A stretch of 64,000 nucleotides of DNA. Origin: Mesorhizobium sp. YC-39 (GTDB lineage: Bacteria; Pseudomonadota; Alphaproteobacteria; Rhizobiales; Rhizobiaceae). Below, piece by piece: positions 34,160-42,108 of the stretch; the first letter of the stretch is position 1, and the number at the start of each line of letters is the position of its first letter. Position numbers and translations under genes: made by a program. The stretch covers positions 248,001 to 312,000 of the forward strand of contig NZ_JAOWPS010000004.1 of assembly GCF_025753795.1 (NCBI RefSeq), written 5' to 3'. The notes under the pieces were generated by a model, which saw only the letters and a program-made list of their open reading frames with translations, was not told the DNA's origin and ran no database searches.

Positions 34160-34939
34160 TTACCCGTGCGACTGCGCGGGCTGCTGGTGGTAGACGGCAT
34201 GCCAGACGCGGTTGCGGATGGCCGTGAATTCGGGGGACAGCCTGATTTCCTCGGTGCGCGGATAGGGCAGGTCGACCTCGATGATCTCCTGCAGCCGCCC
34301 TGGTCCGGCCGCCATGACGACGACCCTGTTCGCCAGATAGACGGCTTCGTCGACATCGTGGGTGATGAACATCACCGTGCGACGCTCGCGGCTCCAAGTT
34401 TCGAGCAACTGGTCCTGGAGTTGGACGCGGGTCAACGCATCGAGCGCGCCGAACGGCTCGTCCATCAAAAGGATGACGGGGTCGACGGCATAGGCGCGGG
34501 CTATCGCGCAGCGCTGCTTCATGCCGCCCGACAAGGTCTTGGGAAGGGCGTCGGCGAATTGGCCGAGGCCGACCAGATCGATGAAGCGCTCGGCGATCTC
34601 GCGCCGCCGCGCCGGCGGCTCGCCCTTGACGCGGAGGCCGAACTCGACATTGTCGCGCACGCTGAGCCACGGAAACAGCGCGTATTGCTGGAAGATCATG
34701 CCGCGTTCCGGGCCTGGGCCTTCGACCGGCTTGCCGTCGACGGTAACCTCGCCGCCGCTTGCCTTGAGCAGGCCTGCGGCGATGTTGAGCGCGGTGGACT
34801 TGCCGCAGCCCGAAGGGCCGACCACGGTGACGAACTCGCCGTCGGCGACATCGAGCGAGAAACGGTCGAGCGCGAGGAACGAGCCGTCCTTGAGATCGAA
34901 GCGGCGTGTGACATTGTCGAAAACGATCTTCGGCGTCAT
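34160..34939 (-). CDS. ABC importer ATPase, NitT/TauT (SsuB/TauB-like)
   Basis: A 259-residue ATPase with Walker A GPSGCGKST (41-49), signature LSGGMKQR (136-143), Walker B VILLMDEPFGALD and the H-loop in VMFITHDVDEA. It is the energy subunit of the importer encoded by its neighbours. The start overlaps the stop of the permease gene by four bases (ATGA), indicating tight coupling. Confidence 0.92.
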   Translation of the reverse strand: MTPKIVFDNVTRRFDLKDGSFLALDRFSLDVADGEFVTVVGPSGCGKSTALNIAAGLLKASGGEVTVDGKPVEGPGPERGMIFQQYALFPWLSVRDNVEFGLRVKGEPPARRREIAERFIDLVGLGQFADALPKTLSGGMKQRCAIARAYAVDPVILLMDEPFGALDALTRVQLQDQLLETWSRERRTVMFITHDVDEAVYLANRVVVMAAGPGRLQEIIEVDLPYPRTEEIRLSPEFTAIRNRVWHAVYHQQPAQSHG

Positions 34940-35742
34940 ATCCGCTCCTGCCAGATGGTCAGGCGCCGCTCCACCGCCTGCAGCATGCGGTCCATGGTGA
35001 GGCCGAGAATGCCTATTGCGAACAGGCTGACGAAGATCGTCGGCAGGTCGTAGTAGAGCTGCGCCTGTTGCATGCGGTAGCCGAGGCCGGACTGGGCGGC
35101 GATCAGTTCGGCGGCGACCACGGTGGCCCAGGCCGATCCCAGCCCGATGCGCACGCCCACCAGGATGAAGGGCGTCGAGGCCGGCACGACGACGCGCCGG
35201 AAGATGGTGAAGTCCTTCGCGCCGAGCACCCGCGCGGCGTTGATCATGGTGCGGTCGACGCTAATCACACCCTGATAGGTGGCGACGACACTGGCCAGGA
35301 AGGAGGCCAGGAAGATGACGAAGATCTTCGGCGTCTCCTCGATGCCCATGGTGACGATGGCGAGGGGAATGATGGCCAGCGGTGGGATCATGCGGAAGAA
35401 TTGCAGATAAGGCTCGACCAAAGCGCGTGCGACTTTGTACCAGCCCATGGCGAAGCCAACCGGGATGGCAAGCAGCACACCGAGCAGGAAGCCGGTCAGC
35501 ACACGCGCAAGGCTGGCCGCCGTGTCACGCAGGAGCTGGCCGTTGCCGAGCAATTCGATGAAGCGCGACAGGACTTCGGGCGGCCTCGGCAGGCCGACGA
35601 CGCCGCTGCCGGTGAGCGACCACCAGATCGCCACGCCGGCCACCACGCCGGCAACGTTCAGCCCGAGGCTGGCGAAATCCATCGTCCGCCGGTCGGCCTT
35701 GCCCGACGATGCGGTGCGCGGCTTTACCGAGACGGCGCTCAT
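34936..35742 (-). CDS. ABC importer permease, NitT/TauT (SsuC-like)
   Basis: A 268-residue inner-membrane permease with six predicted helices and the EAA loop INAARVLGAKDFTIFRRVVVPASTPFILVGVRIGLG, ending SGLGYRMQQAQLYYDLPTIFVSLFAIGILGLTMDRML as in SsuC and TauC. Both of its ends overlap neighbouring genes by four bases (ROK gene upstream, ATPase downstream). Confidence 0.92.
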   Translation of the reverse strand: MSAVSVKPRTASSGKADRRTMDFASLGLNVAGVVAGVAIWWSLTGSGVVGLPRPPEVLSRFIELLGNGQLLRDTAASLARVLTGFLLGVLLAIPVGFAMGWYKVARALVEPYLQFFRMIPPLAIIPLAIVTMGIEETPKIFVIFLASFLASVVATYQGVISVDRTMINAARVLGAKDFTIFRRVVVPASTPFILVGVRIGLGSAWATVVAAELIAAQSGLGYRMQQAQLYYDLPTIFVSLFAIGILGLTMDRMLQAVERRLTIWQERI

Positions 35743-36869
35743 CGCGGCGCTCCGGAATAGAACAGATGGTCGAGCGCGACCGCGGCGCCGCCGATGGCGC
35801 CGGCGCCCGGCCCCATGCTCGAGCGCTCGAAGCGCAGCATGTCGCGCATGGGCGGCAAGACGCGCGGCGGCACGCCTGCGCGGATACTGTCGATAAAGCT
35901 CTCTGGCGCTTCGGCGAGATGGCCGCCAAAGACAATCAGATCCGGGTTGAGCAGATTGGCGGCGCTGGCGATTGCCGTCGTCAGATGACGAACGGCCGCG
36001 TTCCACGCCTCCGGATGCTTTTCCACGGCGGCCAGCAGCCGCTTCGGATGAGGGGTCTCGATGCCGGCCGCGCGCGACAGCGCGCGTTCGGACAGGAAGG
36101 TCTCCAGGCAACCGGTGCTGCCGCAGGCGCAGCGTGCGCCATGCTCGACCACCTGGATATGGCCGAGTTCCACCGCGCCGTACCCGCCTGGCCGAAACGG
36201 CCTGCCGTCGACCACGAGGCCGGCGCCAAGGCCAGTGCGCAAGTAGATGTAGAGCAGGGCGGATGCTTCGCGGCCGATGCCGTAGCGCGATTCCGCCAGC
36301 GCCATCGCGCTGACATTGTGCTCGACGACAACCGGCATCCGCAATGCCGCTTCCAGTTCATCGGCGAACGCCACGTTCTTCCAATCGTAGTTGATCGACA
36401 GGAGATTGCGGCGCCGCTTGACATCGACAGGCCCGGGAACACCCAGGCCCATGCCGAGGATCTTCGATCGGTCCGCACCTGTCTTCCTGATGAGGTCGTC
36501 GACCATCCTGGCGACTTTGGAGATTACGGTCGCCGGCTCGATTGTGGCCGTATCGAAGTGAAAGGATGAAAGCCTTTTCGCCGATGCCTTCAGGTCGGTG
36601 ATCGCGGCGTGGATGGTGCCAGCGCCAATGTGCACGCCGACCACATGGTGGGCATCCGGCACCAGCGCCAGGTCTACCGCGGGCCGTCCTATTGGCGCGC
36701 CGCCCGCAGCTATCTGGGCGAGCTCGGTGACGATGCCGTCCTTGAGAAGCTGCGCCGTCAGATGGGTGAGCGCCGTCGGCGACAGCGCCGTGCGACGCGC
36801 CAGCTCCGCCCTCGACTGCGGACCGTCATCCCTCAGGATGCGCAGGATCGCTCCATGATGGATACCCAT
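35739..36869 (-). CDS. ROK-family transcriptional regulator
   Basis: A 376-residue repressor-type ROK protein with an N-terminal winged helix-turn-helix (ILRILRDDGPQSRAELARRTALSPTALTHLTAQLLKDG) and a sugar-kinase-like domain. The ROK zinc site is complete: His237 in ELGH and Cys247, Cys249, Cys254 in CACGSTGC. NagC, XylR and Mlc-type members bind a sugar or sugar phosphate and repress uptake genes. It is the first gene of an operon encoding an oxyanion-type importer and a sulfatase, with a four-base overlap to the permease, so it probably represses itself and the operon until a sulfated sugar or its product appears. AGGGAGG precedes the ATG. Confidence 0.9.
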   Translation of the reverse strand: MGIHHGAILRILRDDGPQSRAELARRTALSPTALTHLTAQLLKDGIVTELAQIAAGGAPIGRPAVDLALVPDAHHVVGVHIGAGTIHAAITDLKASAKRLSSFHFDTATIEPATVISKVARMVDDLIRKTGADRSKILGMGLGVPGPVDVKRRRNLLSINYDWKNVAFADELEAALRMPVVVEHNVSAMALAESRYGIGREASALLYIYLRTGLGAGLVVDGRPFRPGGYGAVELGHIQVVEHGARCACGSTGCLETFLSERALSRAAGIETPHPKRLLAAVEKHPEAWNAAVRHLTTAIASAANLLNPDLIVFGGHLAEAPESFIDSIRAGVPPRVLPPMRDMLRFERSSMGPGAGAIGGAAVALDHLFYSGAPR

Positions 36870-36889
36870 TTTTCCTCCCTATTACTTTC

Positions 36890-36919
36890 TAATCTTTATA
36901 AATTAAATAGCGCTGTCAA
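36890..36919 (-). promoter_or_regulatory. Probable promoter/operator of the ROK-sulfatase operon
   Basis: On the minus strand a perfect -35 box TTGACA (36919-36914) is followed by a very AT-rich run (TATTTAATTTATAAAGATT) that can supply a -10 box and contains TTTATAAA symmetry. ROK repressors often use AT-rich operators overlapping their promoters. It lies about 20-50 bases upstream of the ROK start codon. The exact -10 box is uncertain. Confidence 0.55.
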
Positions 36920-36999
36920 GTGCTGCCTGGGGTGGCGGATGCTGGCGCAAAGGCGGGCTTCCGTCCGGCGAGCCATGTCAGGGTCCGGGCCATTCAAGC

Positions 37000-37029
37000 A
37001 AAAACCCGCCCCAGTTCTCCGGAGCGGGT
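37000..37029 (-). terminator. Orphan Rho-independent terminator on the minus strand
   Basis: Read on the minus strand: ACCCGCTCC, an eight-base loop, GGGGCGGGT, then TTTTT (to 37000). The stem is strong and the T-run good, but no minus-strand gene lies upstream of it in this 328-base gap (36870-37197), so it may end a small non-coding RNA or an antisense transcript. The rest of the gap holds the ROK promoter and the leader of the gene at 37198. Confidence 0.6.
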
Positions 37030-37197
37030 CTGTTGCCTGAGGCGGAACTCGACACATGGCCCGCTACAATGATGGTCGCCGCGAGCCGGTGAAGATCGGG
37101 ATAACCGACAATTTGATTCAAGTCCGGCTGTGGATATTTGCTTTCGGGTAAAGCGACTCGGCCATCCTTGCCAGACGGTGGGCAATAAGGAGAAGCC

Positions 37198-37386
37198 ATG
37201 AAAAGCGACTTTGCCGCCGCGCACCTTCATCTTGAACGAGCCTGTCACTACCTGCGCGGCGACGACGAGACGAGCAGCGAGGTTCGTACTGCTTTGGATC
37301 TTCTGATCGAGGCAATTGTCGCGGCTCAGTATATGCGGCCGGTCGCCGACGTGGTCGAGTTTCCCAGATCGGCAAGGTTGCGATAG
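37198..37386 (+). CDS. Hypothetical small protein (62 aa)
   Basis: A 62-residue, mainly helical protein (MKSDFAAAHLHLERACHYLR..., LDLLIEAIVAAQYMRP, ending DVVEFPRSARLR). AAGGAG lies about 6 bases before the ATG, a strong start. TTGATT (37113) followed 16 bases later by TATTTG is a possible promoter. I do not recognise a family. It lies between the ROK operon (opposite strand) and a methyltransferase gene. Confidence 0.65.
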   Translation: MKSDFAAAHLHLERACHYLRGDDETSSEVRTALDLLIEAIVAAQYMRPVADVVEFPRSARLR

Positions 37387-37566
37387 CCCGCGATCGTCCC
37401 GCTGCGGCGGCGCGAAGTCAGCCGATCAGTCATACGTTTCAGTTCGTCGCAGTCCCTGATATCGAACGCCATTTGGCTCCCACTTCCTGGTCCTCTGGTC
37501 CAGGGAGGCGGGCGGGCGTATCCTTGCCGGATTCAATGTTTGGGATTGTCTGGGGAGGAGATGGCG

Positions 37567-38376
37567 ATGGTTGAGGCAGCGCGTCACGACGCCTGGCAGG
37601 CGGGGGACAGCTACGACCTCTATATGGGGCGGTGGAGCCGTCAGATCGCTCCCCTGTTCCTCGATTGGCTCGATCCGGCGGAAGGTCTGGACTGGCTGGA
37701 GGTGGGTTGCGGGACCGGGGCGCTTTCGGCAGCCATTCTGGCGCGTTGCAACCCCAGGAGCCTGGTGTCGCTGGATCCGTCGGAGGGCTTTCTCGCCAAG
37801 GCGCGTAAAAACGTGGCGGATGAACGTGTCGCATTTCTCGCAGGCGACGCGCAGGCCCTGTCCGTGGAATCGGGCAGCCAGGACATGGTCGTGTCGGCAC
37901 TGGTCCTCAACTTCATCCCGGGCAAGGAGAAGGCGCTCGCCGAAATGCGGCGGGTCGCCCGCAGCGGAGCGACGGTTGGCTTCTATGTATGGGATTATCC
38001 CGGCGGTGGCGTGGAATTCATGCGCGCCTTCTGGACCGCAGCGAAGGCCCTTGACCCCGCTGCCGCCGACCTCACCGAGGATCGGCGCTTTCCATTCTGC
38101 ACGCCCGACGGGCTGACCGATCTCGCAGGCAAGGCCGGCCTCGTTTCCGTCGACTGCACCAAGATCGAGGTGCCGGCCGTGTTCAGGGATTTCGAGGACT
38201 ATTGGCACCCCTTCACCCTGGGCGCGGGACCAGCACCCGGCTACTGCATGAGCCTTGCACCGCAAGCGCGCCGGAGATTGATGGAGAGCCTCCGCGACAG
38301 CCTGCCGCGCGGCGAGGACGGGTCCATTCCCATGAAAACGAGGGCCTGGGCGGTCAGGGCCAGGGTTGCCCTCTGA
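37567..38376 (+). CDS. SAM-dependent methyltransferase (class I)
   Basis: A 269-residue class I methyltransferase. The SAM-binding motif I LEVGCGTGALSAAIL, the acidic motif II (VSLDPSEGFL), GDAQAL and the post-motif VVSALVLNFIPGKEKALAEMRRVARSGATVGFYVWDY are typical of UbiE/Coq5-like small-molecule methyltransferases. The N-terminus (WQAGDSYDLYMGRWSRQIAPLFLDWL) is a common signature of a rhizobial family of unknown substrate. ATG codons at 37561 and 37567 are both in frame; 37567 is chosen because GGGGAGG then lies 8 bases away rather than 2. Confidence 0.85.
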   Translation: MVEAARHDAWQAGDSYDLYMGRWSRQIAPLFLDWLDPAEGLDWLEVGCGTGALSAAILARCNPRSLVSLDPSEGFLAKARKNVADERVAFLAGDAQALSVESGSQDMVVSALVLNFIPGKEKALAEMRRVARSGATVGFYVWDYPGGGVEFMRAFWTAAKALDPAAADLTEDRRFPFCTPDGLTDLAGKAGLVSVDCTKIEVPAVFRDFEDYWHPFTLGAGPAPGYCMSLAPQARRRLMESLRDSLPRGEDGSIPMKTRAWAVRARVAL

Positions 38377-38509
38377 CCGCGAGACCTCGTCGCGCTGGGC
38401 ATGCAGGCCGGCGACGATATCCGCGCTTCCTTGCAAAGTTCGGGTTGACCGCTCCGGGGCGCAAAGCGACACTCCACCTTGATGGACGCGCAGGATGCAG
38501 GAGAATGCA

Positions 38510-38815
38510 ATGGACGAGCCCGATCGTTGGCGTCACATGGCGAGCGCGCCAAGGGATGGCAGCCGGATCCTGGTCACGGTCAGGCCGTCCGAGCAGGGGC
38601 CGGCGGAAGTCGACCTGGCCTACTGGTCGCGCGCCGACCAGTTCGGCGCCGAGGGCTGGCGCGCCTCCGACTCCTCGCCCGGACGCGTGGTCGAATATGC
38701 CGAGCCGGAGCTGAAATGCTGGATGCCGCTGCCGTCAGCCAATCTGAGCAGGGGGTCGATGCCTTCACCCTGGGAAGGCGAGGACGTGCCACTGCTCGAT
38801 GGCTCCGGGATTTGA
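38510..38815 (+). CDS. Hypothetical protein with Trp-rich DUF551-like pattern (101 aa)
   Basis: A 101-residue protein. Its N-terminal half (RWRHMASAPRDGSRILVTVR, DLAYWSRAD, GWRASDSSPGRVVEYAEPELKCWMPLP) follows the W.....PKDG..ILV....V..A.W.......W......PTHW.PLP pattern of small, widespread proteins (DUF551-like) of unknown function. AGGAG lies 6 bases before the ATG at 38510. The last 20 residues are not conserved in type. No partner can be inferred. Confidence 0.7.
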   Translation: MDEPDRWRHMASAPRDGSRILVTVRPSEQGPAEVDLAYWSRADQFGAEGWRASDSSPGRVVEYAEPELKCWMPLPSANLSRGSMPSPWEGEDVPLLDGSGI

Positions 38816-38858
38816 GGCGAACGGGCAAGCTCACGCTATAGGCGCGAGCCGCCGCGGC

Positions 38859-39491
38859 TCATTTGGGCCGGCGTACCGCTCTCACCATGCCGCCGGGTCC
38901 GCTGCCGCAGAAGAAACAGTCGCCGCCATCGGATTCGAGCCCGGACACGCCAGTGCCGGCCGGCATGTCCAGCCGCTGAAGAACCTCGCCGGTCTGCGGG
39001 TCGACCCGCCGCACATCGCTGTGGTCGCCCTCCCATGTGCCATGCCACAGCTCGCCGTCAACCCATGTCACCCCGGTGACGAAGCGGTTGGATTCGATGG
39101 TGCGAAGGATCGCCCCTGTCTCGGGGTCGATCTGGTGGATCTTGCGGTCGCGGTTCTGCCCCACCCAGAGCGTGCCTTCGGCCCAGGTCAGCCCGGAATC
39201 GCCGCCGCCGCCAGGCGCCGGTATGGTGGCCAGCACCTGACCGGTGTCCGGGTCGATCTTCTGGATCCGGTCCTTGGCGAGCTGGAACAGGTGCCGTCCG
39301 TCATAGGCGGTGCCGGCGTGTGCTGCGACATCGATCGAGCGCAGCGTCTCGCCACTCGCGGGATCGAAGGCGATCAGCTTGTCGCCCGAGGCAAACCAGA
39401 CATTGTTTCCGTCAAAGCTCACTCCATGCACTCTCTCCACCCCCGGAAAGGGCCCGTATTCGCGCAGGATTTCGGCCGCTGAATGTTTCAT
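38859..39491 (-). CDS. Beta-propeller (PQQ-like/SMP-30-like repeat) protein
   Basis: A 210-residue protein of repeated blades such as LIAFDPASGETLRSIDV, IQKIDPDTGQVLATIPAP, IHQIDPETGAILRTIES and VRRVDPQTGEVLQRLDM, separated by W-containing strands (LTWAEGTLWVGQ, VTWVDGELWHGTW). Four or five blades of a beta-propeller are visible. No signal peptide, so cytoplasmic; function unknown. The ATG at 39491 with GAGGA upstream is preferred; an ATG at 39536 overlapping the upstream regulator stop is the alternative. It lies in an operon with that regulator, divergent from the DUF899 gene. Confidence 0.72.
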   Translation of the reverse strand: MKHSAAEILREYGPFPGVERVHGVSFDGNNVWFASGDKLIAFDPASGETLRSIDVAAHAGTAYDGRHLFQLAKDRIQKIDPDTGQVLATIPAPGGGGDSGLTWAEGTLWVGQNRDRKIHQIDPETGAILRTIESNRFVTGVTWVDGELWHGTWEGDHSDVRRVDPQTGEVLQRLDMPAGTGVSGLESDGGDCFFCGSGPGGMVRAVRRPK

Positions 39492-39528
39492 GTCTTTGTC
39501 CTCGCCAAGATAATCGGTGATGCCTTGT

Positions 39529-40749
39529 TTAACCATTCGGCAGCGGCGCCGGGAGTAACAAGGTGGTCGTGAATCCGGCCACTGGCGGCGTCATCCAGCG
39601 GCGCGCCCGCCCGTGCCCGAACGACTGAACCTTGCCGGCCTCGGCGAGTTGCTCAAGCGCCCGCTGCACGCTGCGCTGTCCCGCGCCAAGCGCCAGCGCC
39701 AGCGCCGAGCTCGCCCAGGATTCGCCGTCGGCAAGGAAGGCAAGCACCGCCGCGTGCCGCTCTTCGATCGGCCGCGCCAGCACCACCACTTCGCCGGCAT
39801 GGCGCGGCGTCATCGCAAAACCTCGGCTTGTCGCGCCAATATCGGCCAGCATCCGCAGTTCCGCGCGCAGCCTGCCGATCTCGACCCGCAGCCGCGCGCG
39901 ATGCGATTCATCGGCGTGCCTGCCGCCAAAGGCCCGCGCGATAAGCGTCGCTCTCGACACATCCCCAGGCCAGGCCTCGGCCAATGCGCGCGCCAGCGCA
40001 AACAGCACCGGGCGCGTTGCCAGCGAGACCGTGGTTTCCTGCTTGCGCGCGACATAACGGAAGCTATCGACGATCAGCGCCGGCGACGCCTGCAATGCCT
40101 CGACTTCTTCGAGCAGCAGCGGACGTTCCTCACCCTGTGCGATCAGCCGGGCCGCCGGCGTGTCCAGCGCCAGGAATGCGCTGTCGACCTCCGCCATAAG
40201 GCCCGGGATGCCGGCCTGGCGGGCGGCGTGGCGTGCCCACTCCAGCGCAGTGCGCGCTTTTCTCGTCTTGAGGCGCCGCATTGCGATGCCGGCGACAGCC
40301 AGTTCGTGCGCGGCTCTTGAGGCCGGCGGAAGTGGCGCCGGATCGAGCCCGGCCAGCACATGCTCGGCCTCGTCGAGCCGGCCGATCAGCAGCAGGCGCC
40401 GCACTTCGAGGTGTCCGGCATGCGCGGCGTTCAGCCGGTCGCCATGCTTTTCCAGCGTTGCCCGTGCCGTGTCGAGCGCCTTGGCCGGCCAGCCGAGGTC
40501 ACGCGAGACCAGCGCGATCTCGGCCTCGGCGACGATGCATCTGGCGCGCGCCACCGCTTCCTTCGGGCCGAAGGCGCGGACGGCCCGCCGCAACAGCACC
40601 TTGGCGCGATCGAGGTCGCCGAGCTGGGCCATGGCGATACCGCGCAGGGCGAGTGCCGGCGCGTCCTCGCGCAAGGCGACGCGGTCGAGCGCGCCAAGCG
40701 GATCACCCGCCGCCAAAGCCAGTGCCGCGGCCGTGATCAGGGAGTCCAT
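39529..40749 (-). CDS. TPR-like helical protein with C-terminal winged-helix region, putative regulator
   Basis: A 406-residue alpha-helical protein. The first 230 residues are helical repeats resembling TPRs (LALRGIAMAQLGDLDRAKVLLRRAVRAFG, AHAGHLEVRRLLLIGRLDEAEHVLAGL). The region at about 240-390 contains RATLIARAFGGRHADESHRARLRVEIGRLRAELRML, like the helix-turn-helix end of SARP/OmpR-type activators, and a second winged helix (SSALALALGAGQRSVQRALEQLAEAGKVQSFGHGRARRW). It is probably a transcriptional regulator. It is divergent from the DUF899 gene across 113 bases and upstream of the beta-propeller gene, so it is the likely controller of both. Confidence 0.75.
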   Translation of the reverse strand: MDSLITAAALALAAGDPLGALDRVALREDAPALALRGIAMAQLGDLDRAKVLLRRAVRAFGPKEAVARARCIVAEAEIALVSRDLGWPAKALDTARATLEKHGDRLNAAHAGHLEVRRLLLIGRLDEAEHVLAGLDPAPLPPASRAAHELAVAGIAMRRLKTRKARTALEWARHAARQAGIPGLMAEVDSAFLALDTPAARLIAQGEERPLLLEEVEALQASPALIVDSFRYVARKQETTVSLATRPVLFALARALAEAWPGDVSRATLIARAFGGRHADESHRARLRVEIGRLRAELRMLADIGATSRGFAMTPRHAGEVVVLARPIEERHAAVLAFLADGESWASSALALALGAGQRSVQRALEQLAEAGKVQSFGHGRARRWMTPPVAGFTTTLLLPAPLPNG

Positions 40750-40862
40750 TCAAATCCCGTCACACTTGTAACTCCCACCTTTCCACGTCACGGCCTTACC
40801 CTACCTCACCAGCAACAACACGTCGCCACGGCGCGACGACAGACTGGCAAAGGAGAAGACCA

Positions 40863-41606
40863 ATGACCATCGCAATGAAGACACCACCTGTTGTTTCGCA
40901 GCAAGCGTGGGAGGCCGCGCGCGAAGAGCTGCTGGTGAAGGAAAAGGCCACGCTCCGCGCCAAGGACGCGCTTGCCGCCGAGCGGCGGCGCATGCCGTGG
41001 ATGGCGGTGGAGAAGGCGTATACGTTCGAGGGGCCTGACGGGAAAGCGAGCCTGCTCGACCTGTTCGAGGGCCGCCGTCAGCTGATCGTCTACCGCGCCT
41101 TCTTCGAGCCGGGGGTCTATGGCTGGCCCGATCACGCTTGCCGAGGCTGTTCGCTGGGGGCCGATCAGGTCGGCAATCTCGCCCATCTGAACGCCCGCGA
41201 CACCACGCTCGTCTACGCCTCGCGTGCGCCGCAGGCCGACATTGCGCGGCTGAAGAAGCGGATGGGCTGGGATATGCCCTGGTACACCATCACCGACAGT
41301 TTTGACGCCGACTTCGGTGTCGATGAGTGGCACGGCCACAATGTGTTCATCCGCGACGGCGACCGCATCTTCCGCACCTATCTCATCAACAGCCGCGGCG
41401 ACGAGGCGATGGGCACGGTCTGGAGCTATCTCGACGCGACGCCGCTCGGCCGCCAGGAGGTGTGGGAGGACTCGCCCGAAGGCTATCCCCAGACCCCGAC
41501 CTACAAATGGTGGAACTGGCACGACAATTACGACGCCGCGCCCGACAAGAAATGGGCCGAGGTGTCCGATGCCGGCGAGGCAGCGTTCCGAGACAAGGAC
41601 GACTAG
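40863..41606 (+). CDS. DUF899 family thioredoxin-like protein
   Basis: A 247-residue protein of the DUF899 family, thioredoxin-fold proteins often annotated as dithiol-disulfide isomerase-like. The N-terminus (VVSQQAWEAAREELLVKEKATLRAKDALAAERRRMPWMAVEKAY), YRAFFEPG and the EWHGHNVFIRDGDRIFRTYLINSRGDE segment are characteristic. A CRGC motif (93-96) stands where redox members have CxxC. It lacks a signal sequence, so a cytoplasmic redox or stress role is expected; the substrate is unknown. AAAGGAG precedes the ATG. Divergent from the regulator and followed by a small membrane protein. Confidence 0.85.
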   Translation: MTIAMKTPPVVSQQAWEAAREELLVKEKATLRAKDALAAERRRMPWMAVEKAYTFEGPDGKASLLDLFEGRRQLIVYRAFFEPGVYGWPDHACRGCSLGADQVGNLAHLNARDTTLVYASRAPQADIARLKKRMGWDMPWYTITDSFDADFGVDEWHGHNVFIRDGDRIFRTYLINSRGDEAMGTVWSYLDATPLGRQEVWEDSPEGYPQTPTYKWWNWHDNYDAAPDKKWAEVSDAGEAAFRDKDD

Positions 41607-41710
41607 GGCGGTGGATTTGGCGGGAGCGCCCGGCGCCGTTCACCAGCGGCGCCGGAGCCCCGCTCCCGTTGGCTCGCGCCCAGTTGCGCAGCCGCAATTG
41701 CAGGAGACGG

Positions 41711-42007
41711 ATGATGAGCTTGATTCATACAGAGGCCGGCAGCGCGCTTCCCAGCGAAAACGCAAACGCGGCCGGCGCGGCGGCCCCCGGCATTGCCGAC
41801 TGGCTGTGCCTTGCCGCGGCACCGACCTTCGCCCTGATGGCGCTGCTCACCATTGTCAGCGGCGATGCAGCGATGCTGTGCATGGGCGCCAATGCTTCGC
41901 CGCTCACCGGCCTGCCTCTAACCGGAATGCCGGCGATGTACCTGTTGATGAGCGCCTTTCATCTGGCGCCCTGGCTGAGGGTGATTTCCGGCCGGCAGGC
42001 CCAATAG
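41711..42007 (+). CDS. Small membrane protein (98 aa), unknown function
   Basis: A 98-residue protein (starts MMSLIHTEAGSALPSENANA) with two predicted membrane helices (about 28-50, WLCLAAAPTFALMALLTIVS, and 64-88 around PLTGMPAMYLLMSAFHLAPW). The frame is open far upstream within the DUF899 gene, but AGGAGA just before the ATG at 41711 marks the real start. It lies about 105 bases after DUF899 and probably in the same operon. Possibly a membrane partner of the DUF899 redox protein; this is inference. Confidence 0.7.
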   Translation: MMSLIHTEAGSALPSENANAAGAAAPGIADWLCLAAAPTFALMALLTIVSGDAAMLCMGANASPLTGLPLTGMPAMYLLMSAFHLAPWLRVISGRQAQ

Positions 42008-42063
42008 GAGCCTGTTCCAGCTCTCGCCTTGGCGCTGCAGGCGAGGCCACCAGTCTCCTCACT

Positions 42064-42093
42064 TGCGGGAGATCGGCAGCTTCGCTGTCGGCT
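42064..42093. repeat. Half-copy of the CTCCCC mosaic element
   Basis: Read on the minus strand, AGCCGACAGCGAAGCTGCCG followed by ATCTCCC matches the element arm at 55657-55684 with three or four differences. It lies just past the 3' end of the aldo/keto reductase gene. Confidence 0.65.
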
Positions 42094-42108
42094 CTTCGAG
42101 CAGGTCTT

